Part shown: one piece after another, positions 34,195 to 44,709 of the stretch
How the letters are laid out: each line of letters starts with the position of its first letter
Numbering within the stretch: the first letter of the stretch is position 1
Program-made: the position numbers and the translations under genes
Notes under the pieces: model-generated
Databases searched by the model: none
What the model saw: only the letters and a program-made list of their open reading frames with translations
Told to the model about the DNA's origin: nothing
DNA from: Gyromitra esculenta
Taxonomy: Eukaryota; Ascomycota; Pezizomycetes; Pezizales; Discinaceae
Length of the DNA: 64,000 bases
Direction of reading: 5' to 3'
Assembly (NCBI GenBank): GCA_038503075.1
Contig: JBCAML010000020.1
Coordinates: 1,054,001 to 1,118,000 of the forward strand

Positions 34195-34696
34195 ATGATG
34201 CAACGGAAATCTATGGGTACTACAACTTTAAAAGGTTCTAGCCTATGATCCTCTAAATAGAATAGCCCAGAAATTCACTTATAGAGAGTTCATGAGTGAT
34301 GAAGTCACTGGTAGGCTAGTCATGTCACTTAGCTAATTTTAATAAAAAGGGTTTTGGTTGTGAAGTTGGCCGATTTTGGTGTGTTTTGGTCGTTGTTTCC
34401 TCACTTTTTTCACTCGTCTGTGCATGTAGCAGTAACTCTGTATAGAACCTTCTCTTTTCTCGTTATTTGAAGAATTGCGACCGTAGAACCGGCATAGGTG
34501 ACCTCTCTTCTGGCATAGTTTCTGGTTGCCATGGCATATCGTTTCCCTTCAGGGGATCTAAAGGGCTTCAGATATCTGGAAGAAGGGTGGGGACCTGCCA
34601 TGATTCTACAACATGAAGTTGTCAGATCGGTTGTCTGGTGTGTCTCAGCCTACTTTACTACTCTGAAGTACTCTAGATTTTTACGGGAAGGCATCC

Positions 34697-35920
34697 GATA
34701 TACCACTTTTTCAGAAAACCGCACATAGAGAATATAAATCACATTCCCCTTCTTAGTGCTGTATTTAAAGAGATATAAGCCTAGGATCACGTATAAGCAT
34801 ATTAAAATCCATGACGCTCAACCTTAATTCAAACCTCTGTATGTCGTCGCTAAGCGATGGCTTTGGCCTCCTGTTAGCTGCCACCAAACGAAACAACTTT
34901 CGTACAAGTTTTCTGCTTCTTCAGGAACCCAGCCTCGATTAAGTGTGCTTGGCGGGAAATCCCGGCCACCCAGTAATCAGGTATTGCGATGTATCCTCAC
35001 CATCGTCAAAAGGTGTCACATCTACGTAACTTAACTATCTAACCCTATAGTGGAACGAAGAAATGTCTCTCTAAGAACTCGGCAGGCACGAAGAACCTGA
35101 GTATAACTTTCGCTGGTAGCAATTTTTAATTCGCTGTCACCTAGCTAGCATATCGACGGATTGATTGGTCAATTCGCACTTGCATGCTCAGGTTCTTCAT
35201 GACTGCCCCAAGTACACGTGTCGTGCTTGCTATCTTTACCTTGACGCGACAGTTTAGGTACCCGGTAATCATGGATATATATACGTAATAATAGCAAAGC
35301 CTGATATATGTATATTCTTTTACAGCTATCCTTCTAGAAATTCGAAGTAGAGAACCGCTACAATACCTTTCGTATCTAAAATGCCGCATCCTAATCGAGG
35401 AGATGTCTATATATATGTGCGAAATTGAGTGCAGTGCCCTACCAAGAACCGTGAGATTTGTCTAGAGGGAACTAGTAATTGATATTCGTCCGTTGTTTAT
35501 TGCTATCTTCTACTGACCATGTCTTCAACTTTTAGTAATGAGTACTGGTTGAGCGGGGAGGAGTGATAGATAAAACCAAGCCATACATCCACACACCTTG
35601 GGTTCAGCGATCAAATATTATTCTATTCATACAGCCTTAAGATTTGTAGGCAACAGCATCACACAAGACTATAATCGAATGGTTGCATCGTATGCTGTAT
35701 TGTCTACTAATTGGCTGCTTCTCCCAAGTTGCATTTTAATTGGGGTCGAAAATCGGGTTGTGGAAGATGCATAGTACAGCTGCAGAAGTGGAGGAAACTG
35801 TTTTATATTACAAGATGTGATCTTATCTAGAGTGTTTCTAAGATACCGGCACTTACTGTGCCATCTTTGACCTGACTGCCTAACCCACAGCATTTGTTTC
35901 ATATGATATCCCTGTATGTA
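34697..35920. other. Intergenic, no supported gene
   Basis: Only short overlapping frames, up to 82 codons outside the MITE border. Nothing recognisable. Confidence 0.4.
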
Positions 35921-36047
35921 CTCGTGTACCAGGGTATGAACCTGAAAACATGGGTGGTGAATTTTTATGGCAAAATATCCGTGCACCACTCCGTCGCATA
36001 CAAAGCCACACACCCCATGTTTTCAGGTTCATACTCTGGCTCACGAG
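35921..36047. mobile_element. 127-bp TA-flanked MITE, CTCGTG ends
   Basis: TIRs of about 35 bp (left CTCGTGTACCAGGGTATGAA…; right …CAGAGTATG-type complement ending CACGAG) enclose 127 bp with TA on both sides (35919-35920, 36048-36049). The right arm holds ATACAAAGCCACACACCCCA, which is shared with the 128-bp element at 49192 and a relic near 56400. Non-coding. Confidence 0.85.
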
Positions 36048-36526
36048 TACTTGGACCAATTGCGCAAGCATGAAGAACTACTCGTAGTCTCATAGTGTTA
36101 CCGGAATACGGTCGAGGGACCGCCACTGTCTCACAAACTTGGAGTTCAAAGAGTGTTTATTAACTAAATGCCAGAAAAAATAGAGGAGAGGGAGAGGGAC
36201 AGCGTAGCATAGATCCAATGCTATTACTGCTGTTAGTTTTTAGTATCGCTATAGAAGATTTTCTGAGTCTTTCGGCTGGTCACAACCTGCGTCAAAGGCT
36301 GTCCCCAGTACCCGATTCCGATTACACGATGAGACTACGAGTAAAACATGCAAACATAATTTGACCTATCGACCCACCAGCATCTCTAGATAGAGCCAAT
36401 CAAAAGCCTTTACTCACTCGAGATATTTTCTAGTCTTATTTCGAAATTAGTAGAATTTTGAAAGCATTAGCAGAATTCGAAGACAACTACATATTTTTGG
36501 TCCCTTGGCAACACCTGTGGCTAGTA

Positions 36527-36609
36527 CAATCGTGTAAGAAAGGTTTCGCATGATACCCCATCTAACTAGCGAGGCAGCTACTGGGGTGTCAAGATTTTTC
36601 TTACACGGC
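36527..36609. mobile_element. Short TIR element of about 83 bp
   Basis: CGTGTAAGAAA near the left end is matched by TTTCTTACACG at the right. A weaker second match (ACCCCA and TGGGGTGT) lies further in. TA dinucleotides flank the proposed borders, but the left arm has two extra bases, so the ends are uncertain. It directly abuts the next MITE. Confidence 0.5.
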
Positions 36610-36613
36610 TATA

Positions 36614-36721
36614 CTCATGTCACCAGTATTATTGTCAGTCACGTGACGGATTTGACCAATCAAATCCGAATCTCCCGCCCATTAGTCAGCCCGTGACCGA
36701 CATTAATTCTGGCGACATGAG
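36614..36721. mobile_element. 108-bp TA-flanked MITE, CTCRTG family, copy 2
   Basis: Left CTCATGTCACCAG and right CTGGCGACATGAG form the ends. TA flanks at 36612-36613 and 36722-36723. Length and the internal GTCACGTGACGGAT at offset 24 match copy 1 at 8282-8389, although the arm sequences have diverged. Confidence 0.75.
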
Positions 36722-36745
36722 TACATGACATGCCTAATAGCTATA

Positions 36746-36890
36746 GTTCAGTGGAGGGGATCGCGAGGTAGAGGGTATAACAAGGTTTGACAGGCTTGGC
36801 GAACAAACCAACCCCCAGTAGGTGGTGAAACATTGAGTTTGTGAGCCAAGCCTCGTTATACCCTCTGCCCCGCGATCCCCTTCACTGCTC
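36746..36890. mobile_element. 145-bp TA-flanked MITE, copy 1
   Basis: TIRs of about 40 bp centred on GTGGAGGGGATCGCGAGG and AGAGGGTATAACAAGG are matched in inverted form at the right. TA lies at 36744-36745 and 36891-36892. A second element of the same length and sequence type is at 50087-50231. Short frames starting near 36841 are only this element's arm. Confidence 0.8.
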
Positions 36891-38098
36891 TAGCTCGCAA
36901 AGGATTGTTTTGGGCAAAGTGAACATCGCCTCACAAATCATCACAAGATTGCAGTTACAGGGATATTACCCCGCTATCTATCGATCAAAAGCACCTTGCT
37001 ATGGTGGTCCTCCGCCCCCACACCAAGTCGGCAATTGCAAAGTTTGGACGAAATATTGGAAAATGTGACTGGATTGGATATATTTGGTAGATGTATCACG
37101 AGGATCAAACTAGCTAATGCCATGGAACAAATTGGAGATTGGTCGTTCCTATAACGCTGTAATAGCAGGAATATAGTCTTTTTTATTTGATGCGGATCAA
37201 GGCGGCAATTCTTTACCTATACTAATTAGATCTCATAATACCGTCAAGATTAGCAGACGAGCAGGCTCTTCTTAAGACCACGGCAAGATAAGTTCATGTG
37301 AATAGATATTCACAAAACAAAATTAATTATAGAGTCTATTGTTCTTAAAGCTCGAGCTCTTTCCATTGATTCCAGTGAGCCAGAGAGCTCGAGGCTTTAT
37401 TTAATTTTCCAGCACACGTCCACATCTAATGCTGCTTTACGTATGCAATACCCCTCACATCCTGCCAGGAAAGCAAAAACATCCTAACTTCCTGACACAC
37501 CTCAATTCCAAACGTTTACACGTATACTTGTTAGTTCCCAGAGTAAAATTTCTATATCTCATCGATAGCTGATATAACACCAGGAAATAGGCTCTTCTCA
37601 CAAAGAAAGTCAACGGATGACATGCAAACGACTGCAATCAACAGGCAAGACCTTGATCACTACCTTCGGTTGACATCGTGATCTCTTGCAATTGTGTTAC
37701 ACAAAGAGAGACTCTACTTAGCTCAGCTCAGCTTCGCTTGTGCAAGGGGTGGGTGCATTTGAGAGGCAGTAAAACATGATCATGACATCAATCCTTAATA
37801 CGTCAGTACCCCTCAGCTATATTTCTCAGCCTCCGTAGCCTGTCTAAACAATTATAAGTCCTCACATCTCCATCTATCTACCTTCTTTCTTGTTCTTTCG
37901 TCCTTTATGCACAAGATTCCTAAACTTAAGCTTAAGTAAGGCTCTTATATACCGCGACTCTCTTACAAACACACCCTAACTATCCAACTTTTTTCTTCCC
38001 TAGTGCATTTACATTCTTAAAAGGATATTACTCTTCATAGACCCTATCTGATCTAAAAGTCAAACAATTCACTAGAACCTTATCATACCAGCCCCGCC
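36891..38098. other. Intergenic with putative promoter of the 38.1-kb gene
   Basis: No gene is supported. A small inverted pair around GAGCTCGAG occurs at 37350-37400. A TATA-like TTATATA at 37945-37951 lies about 150 bp before the ATG of the next gene and is a reasonable but unproven core promoter. Pyrimidine-rich sequence between 37870 and 38020 fits a fungal leader. Confidence 0.4.
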
Positions 38099-39166
38099 AT
38101 GAGTGGCTACTTGCCTAGCCGTGATCACGAACGCTCGGGCGATAATTTCATTAGTGATGGAAGTGGTAGTAGGGTCAGAGGTGTACGTGAAGAACATTTT
38201 CAACCCACGCCAGTACAATTCGATCGAACGCCCTCCTATAGTACTAGCGATTCCTACCCTTTCTTCCTTCTTGGTGAGGGAATTTCTCGCGACGTCATCC
38301 AAACCGACCTTCCTCGATATCTAGGCAATAATGCTCAATGTAAACCGAGCCAAGATAAATTCGTATGAGTCCATTCAAAAAGCTGAGCTCATTTTTTTGT
38401 AGCATTCAATTTACTAACTCTAACCATAGGGACGACCGGGTTTTTTGTATAAAGGGTTTCGACCACTCACAGATGTAAGAAACAATCACAAGGATTATAT
38501 CCGAAACCATTGTCATCATACCATATGTGCTAACCAGTCACCTCGCTACAAGGCCCAAATACACACACTCAGGGAAGATTCTGCGAGGTGGAAGGCTGAA
38601 CGACAGCGATACTCTGAGCAGAGCGGCGGACGTCGTGGTCCAGGCAGGCACTTCCTACTTTGCTCATGAAAGTCGAATATGGATTCGAATATTGCTAATA
38701 TGGCAATGACGTATACGTAGATTATGTCGATTCTCGTACTTTCCATTTCAGCTATAAGAACTACGTAACAGTACAGGAACCTAATGGAGGAATGCATGCG
38801 AGGCCACTTGAGCCTGCTGTGAGACCTCCGATTCCAGTACCGGAACATCCAATTCATCAGGAGCAACAGTTTCGTTACATGCCCTCGCCGGATAATCGTC
38901 CCTGGTATGATAATTGGTCCAGGCAATATGTTCACCCGTTCCGTGAACCTGGTGCAAAATCGCCCGAGCCACCAGCACAAGATTCAACCCCAAGATATAT
39001 AGACCCACCAGAACCACCAATCGCTATACCTGTTCCGGAGTGCCCCAATGGACCTCCCATCCCATTAAGTAGTGTTACAGGTATGCCAATACTGGGACAC
39101 TGGAAACAGGACGAAGATGGGGAATGGATGTTCCGCACAATTGGAGATCCTACTAGGCCCCTGTGA
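38099..39166 (+). CDS. Unrecognised multi-exon gene (proline-rich C-terminus)
   Basis: Exon 1 is 38099-38362, starting in good context (CCGCCATGAG) and encoding a polar N-terminus with YPFFLLGEG near its end. Intron 1 is 38363-38429 (GTATGA…CATAG, 67 nt, with TACTAAC upstream of the acceptor), phase 0. Exon 2 from 38430 encodes a basic, coiled-coil-like stretch (AQIHTLREDSARWKAERQRY). A second intron must end at about 38751 (TTTCAG); its donor is uncertain, a GC donor at 38648 being one choice. Exon 3 to 39166 is Pro-rich (AVRPPIPVPEHPIHQEQQ, PEPPIAIPVPECPNGPP) and ends with LGHWKQDEDGEWMFRTIG. Codon use looks coding throughout. I do not recognise the family. If no second intron exists, exon 2 ends at a TGA at 38667-38669 and the Pro-rich frame would be separate. 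Confidence 0.5.
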
Positions 39167-40619
39167 GGAAGCAACAAAAAATGAATAAGCTCGGACTTGG
39201 CCATGTCTCTTTCTATTCACTTTTGCTTGATATTCTGACAGTTTCGCCCTTGCCCGGCCGGCGTTTGAGGATTCCGCTCTGGATGTGTACGATTATCTCC
39301 GGCGATATTCCCTTACTTTAATGCCGTCGCGGACCATTTTTGATTCCAATATTCCTTAGGAGGCTTCTTTACCGAGCTGTTACTCTCCGCAAAATAATTC
39401 CTTGGAGCCATTATTCCATCTCCTGCCTTGGAGCTATTGGTGCCGGTATCACTAGGCCAGGACATTGACCAAGCCTGAAAGATTCCGGAGAGGCCACACA
39501 GCAATCATTTACCGGGAGGAGGGCTAGCAATCCCGGTCATGCTGTTTCTTTATGTTCATTTTTCTTTTCCTTCTTAAATCAAGGGTTTTGGGTAAGCTGT
39601 GTCTGAAGAAGGGGGGAAGTTCTAAAGAGCACGCGCACGCATGGGCACTGCGAGATGAGTGGGTATGATATGTTTTCGCAAATGTTTTAGTCCTTCTTAG
39701 CATCTTCTACGAATACACCTTTCTTTTTTCTTTGTAGCTACTCAATTCGAAATTAGGCGATATCTAGGGGTTGTGCGGATCGCATTTCCAAGGATACTAC
39801 AAAGTTAGAAACTTGGCTTCCTTGCAAGATTTAGTCATGGTCTTAAGCCCTTAGATATTTGGGTATTTAGGTAATCTTAGAGACCCAAAGATTTCATACA
39901 TGTTAACAGGCCTTTACTAGTAACGTTGTGTCTACACACATACGTAGGGATTCCATCGCTGGGCTGTTATTCTAGTACTAGTTATATTTACCCTTTTTTC
40001 TTCTAGCCAAGCTTTCACTGTCCCTTTCCTTAGTCCCTAAACGCGTGCACCAACATATCTATTTATCACCTCTTGGATGATTATTTAAACCTCCTGGCGG
40101 CACCCGAGCATGAGCAAGCGGTTTCTTCTTCCATTAATCCGGTCAAACAAGAACCTTGTGAGACCAAGACTCATCCCATATATACGCGATATTCGCTACA
40201 CCGCTGAGTCAGTTAAACGCTTCAGAAATGAGCAATCTGTAACCATAATCGTTATAACACAGGTAAATAGCGATATATAAGAGATCAGGACCGGTTTCTA
40301 TTTTAGTATTTGGATGGTCCAGATCCGGAGGTGAAAGTAAGGTTAGCATAAGCCCGCACGCGCGCCCCCCGTACGCACCCTAGATCTGGCCCGAGATATA
40401 TCGATAAACTTGAATATCCTCATGATATTACGTTATTATTTGTAGCATATATACAAAGCCATCGGATTTCTGAGTACCATAGCGCCCAAAAATTTAACCC
40501 GTTATTCCATTGACAAAATTGAACATCCATGACATATCACTCGAATTGTGACTAATACTCAAACTCTAGATGATCGGTCAGCTACATTTCTTAGAGTTCG
40601 ACGCAGAAATTTAGTTATG
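39167..40619. other. Intergenic, no supported gene
   Basis: Contains the 3' region of the preceding gene. No frame above 65 codons and no recognisable repeat. Confidence 0.45.
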
Positions 40620-41253
40620 TATATGTTCTAGCCCGTTTGCCAGGAATGTCCGTTTACAAAGTGGCCAGCCTGCTTTACAAATGGGCCGGCCCATTTACAA
40701 AAGGAGCAACTTTGTATATGGGTCAGCCCATCTCCAAAGTGTTATTCAAACCCAGCCCATACTCAAAGTAAAATGGTTTTCATTCAAGTTAACCACAACT
40801 ACATGTAAGTCAACTTACACTAAAAGAGTGTCAGCCTCCCCACAACGTCCCCACCAATACAAGTCACCTTAAAACACAACTCAAGTTCTACAACCATCAT
40901 CACGATATCATATAGCACCCAAGTGCGCCGAGCTCTTTAACTTGGAGTGACATCTTTTTTGCACTAGTAGCCAATGGGTGCGTTTGAGTTCATGATAAAA
41001 TTCCTATAATAGTGGACTGTGATGGAGTATTCTGTACCTTGAGTGGATTTTTTAGCGAGGTTTCATGGTCCAAGCTTCAATGGTGGTCTAAGCTTTGCTG
41101 TTGCACTTTGGATATGGGCCACCAACTAGTGCCACTTTGCTGGTGGGCCAGCCTATCTGCAAAGTTGCTCCATTTGTAAACTGGCTGGCCCATTTACAAA
41201 ATGGCCAGCCACTTTGTAAACGGGGTTTAATGACATATGGGCCGGAACATATA
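40620..41253. mobile_element. Long-TIR element, TTTACAAA family, member 3 (634 bp)
   Basis: About 130 bp at each end align in inverted orientation. Both start TATATGTTCYRGCCC, followed by CGTTTACAAAGTGGC, CAGC, TTTACAAATGG, GGAGCAACTTTG and GGCCCA…CAAAGTG. The arms are themselves built from repeated TTTACAAA(N)TGGCC phrases in both orientations. The interior (about 40780-41060) has no transposase. Tip and motif are shared with the elements at 23277 and 24828. Confidence 0.75.
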
Positions 41254-44200
41254 TACGCTAGTTGTATGAACACTCAACTCAGTCAAATTAGTAGATAGCT
41301 GTAAGTGATAGATCTATGGAGCGATACGTGGACAGGCTCTAAGGACAATAGCGATTATAATTATGATAGAACAGAATTGTCTATATATATCGACCACATT
41401 AAGCTAGCTTCTTGGGATCCCCCAAAATACCCAACATCATATTCCTTTGAGATTTCTAACCACCCTACTCCCCAACGAGACTAGGCCACATTAGCTTTCT
41501 TAGGCACCGTATCTCACTCGGATTACGTAGGTCAGAAAAAATCGACGTCGACCAGCTGAATATACACCGCTGCCAAAGCCAGAGGGATCACAAAAGCCAA
41601 AAGCAAGTTTCCTCAGCCTAAAGCCCCCAATGCAATACTTTCATAAACATCAGAGAAATCTTTAGGAACTGCCTGCAAACCATTACATGTAGCTACTCAC
41701 AACTAGTAAATTTTTGCCATCCCACCACGTAGCTTGAGCCATGCAAAGCCCTCCAACTACTTGTCGAAAAAAAAAAATTTTAGTCCCGCAGTCACAGGAT
41801 CTACATTCAGATTGCCTTCTACCCTAATCGATAACGCACCCAGTCGCCGCAATGACAACTATCAGCCGTGAGTCTTCATGAGTGATCTCCCACGACCTTA
41901 TCGATCCCGAGGATTTATATTCGCCATGAATGTCGCGCTTTGAGATCACCATTACATGTAATTAGCCGACTAAATAGCCGCATTCACACAAAATACTCTA
42001 CATGCACGTTGTCTGAGAGAAACCCGATGGTCAACATGCATGTACCAACATCACAAGCACCCGCCCTCAGGGGAATATGAAACAAGGAAACGAAAACGAA
42101 AGCGTACATTCCTTGCTTTCGCTAGTTAAGTTCGGACAGCACAACCGCGTTATCCGGACACCTAAGTAATAGGTTAAATTAAGTTGGAGGTTCAGGAAGC
42201 TTGATCTCCAGGGACATCAGCCAGCAACATAACTGACAGGATGGGTGAATCTGTAGAAAAAAATCGACGACAACGATGGCAATTACCGTCGCTTATAACT
42301 CCTCATTGAAGAATCCATATATTTTATTAACATTTTAAGCACCAGACGCGAACAGAAATTAGTAAGTACGTGTAGCCCATTTAGGCAGGCGACTGTTTAA
42401 GTTACTCCCGTTTCTTTATTCGGTTCAACTAATTTCCCAGAGTATACCTGGTATTCTTCCATGCACAGAACCCTTTTCGAAAGATAGATTTTGAAAGGAA
42501 GTCAGGAAGCGCCAATACTACAATAATCTCAGCAAATACCACCAGCACCGAAACCAATTTAGGAAAGCCTAACCACAAGCCATAATTGCAAGTACCTCTA
42601 GGCTGATATTCTATCCTTTTAATAGGACGGCATGCTAAGCTCACCTTTACGACATGTGTCAGTGAGTAACCCAGATAAAAAAAAGTATTGAGATCTCACA
42701 CGCATAAGTTCACGCGATCCTCCACACATCACCATCCATTCACACATTTATGTGTGTGGCAAAACGCCTGCATTTCCGAGGAAAATCATCTCAGATCTCC
42801 AGAATGTGGAGAACGCAGCGAACTGGACCCCACTGTGGAGGTCTGAGAATACGTGACCGCTTAGCTAAAGTTACTAGGAGCATAGCGTGGATGTAGACAA
42901 CGGATATTGTACCATCAACTAAAAATTTCCGGGGCATCTACATGCGGTACCGGCAGCAGACATTTTACCATGTCCATAAGCAGCGAGATGGTGTTTCACT
43001 TTGCCATATTCTCGTTTTTTACGTTTTTACGGGTTAATTCTGATCCACGCCAGCACTAGTTATAAGGAGATTTTTGGTCAATTCTGCCTGAGGTCCATGG
43101 TGGGCTTGGGGGGACTGGAAGCTATTTCTTCAAGGCCTATCTAGTAGATGTCTAATAGTTTGGATTTAACAATAGCTATAGTAAACCACGCCAAGGCTCT
43201 TGTTGTCTTTGGGAAAGTCCAGTGGTCTGACTCGGGGGCAAAGACAGAGATATGACATCACACTAACGTCAAACCTAACAAGCACAAACATGCTGCGCAC
43301 AGACGCCTGTACCTCCCACGGTGACCCGAGTAGACCTTCAGACGACCTCGGGGGCGGCGTTAACCTGCGGGCAAGCACAATTAGCCAAGTCAAACGTGCC
43401 CCCTTTTCGCCTTGGTATGCGCTCACAAGCTATCACTCGTTCACTATTCTGGAACCGCGATCAATTAACGGGCAAGCTGCAGTATTGGGTCAAGCTCTAT
43501 TTGAACGTTTCTCTGCCATCCGGAAACCTGGGGAGAAATCGTGGCCGTTGATGTGCGCTTTATGGCTGCGAGAGCGCAGTGGGTGTTCCCACAGGAAGCA
43601 GGAGACCGAGTTGAATCGAGCAGGTCTTGGCGGGTGAGATCGAATGCGGCTATGACTGCCTTGGTGGGCTGTGATTTTCACAGCAATGCTGCGAAATCAT
43701 TAAACTTCCTGCGGTTCGCAAGACCATATTGAAACTTTTGCCTTCCCCCGCTTGCTTCCTTTTGTTGGTGGGGAAGTAAGTAATTTTTCTTTTTTTTTTC
43801 TTTTCCTCCTTTTCTTTTTCTTTTCGTGCGAATTCCATGGCGGGGGTTTCTGCTGTCGAGTCTAATTGCGAACGCAAAAGGTCCGGTGACCAGCCGCTGG
43901 TGTCACTCGTGGTTGCCTTTAGTCGGTGCTTTCTTACATAACCCGGCTCTCGCCAAGCCCGACAACTTGTCCCATATCGCCAGAAATCGACGATGGGGGG
44001 AAGCTGATTTGAGCCTGCAGGAGGATTTGTGGTAGAGTCGCATGGAAAGCGGAGTCCACTCAAAGTCCACTCAAAGTCAGTGCGGCACGGCATTGAACCA
44101 AGTCAGTCAGTCACTCGCGCGATCTCGCTCACGCATCCGCACACGCTGCTTTTGCTGTTCCGTTTCGCTGCTCACTCAGTCCTCCCCCTCCTCTCTCCTC

Positions 44201-44709
44201 TCAGCAGCAGCGTTGAAAAGACAGCTACTGCTACATACGACACAGCGCCTCCGCCTCCGATCACTGGTTTGTTTGGTTGTGCCCCGCTCTAAACGTGGAG
44301 ATCAGATTACTTGCGCCGTCGTCCACCCGACAAGACTACGATACAAGGTCCCGCGACTGGGTCTGTTCTGTCATCGCCTGTTTCCCGCACCTAATCCAGC
44401 CAACCAACCCACCATCGCCCACTGTCTGCTGTAGGCCGTCATTCACTCGCTCACTCACTCGCTCACCCATCCATCCACCCATCCATCCACTCACTCACTC
44501 ACACCCCAACCCGCTCACAATAGCACGGGCCTCCTCTTCAGTACTTGTCCTCCCCTCAAGAGTTCTCAACGATAAACGTCAGTAGACATACAGATATACT
44601 CTAGATAGACAGAAACAAAAAAACGACAGCGCTACAACTACTGCTACTAACACCTCTACCTCTACCAACACCTCTACCTCTACCGCCGCCAACTACTACT
44701 ACTATCGCC
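41254..44709. other. Intergenic; right part is promoter/leader of the GCR1_C gene
   Basis: No gene is supported from 41254 to about 43150. Between 43200 and 44600 GC content rises and several overlapping frames up to 147 codons appear on both strands, none with a recognisable domain. The segment 44440-44700 is rich in CACT/CATCCATC and CTACCTCTACC repeats, typical of a fungal pyrimidine-rich 5' leader. Confidence 0.45.

Larger units (their letters stand above)
26959..34696. mobile_element. Old TIR element split by nested retroelements (about 0.95 kb without insertions)
   Basis: The left flank of the Ty3 complex (from 26959, GGATGCCTTCCCGTAAAATC) is matched in inverted form by its right flank (ending 34696). 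The arms agree again at a CGAGTGAAAAAAGTGA motif (27155 on the left, 34400-34416 on the right) and at a GG-TGTTTTGGT-like stretch. Everything between 27381 and 34194 is explained by three later insertions. Removing them leaves TGAGGAAAGGTATGATGCAA as a continuous host sequence. No transposase is visible in the host remnant. Outer limits are approximate because I found no target duplication. Confidence 0.6.

Noticed and set aside
40620..41253. CRISPR-like repeated TTTACAAA-TGG phrases
   Set aside because: Spacing is irregular, orientation alternates and they sit within matched inverted ends of a eukaryotic TIR element.
43200..44434. Several overlapping frames of 100-147 codons on both strands
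   Set aside because: They follow from higher GC upstream of the GCR1_C gene; no frame has a recognisable domain and they conflict with one another.
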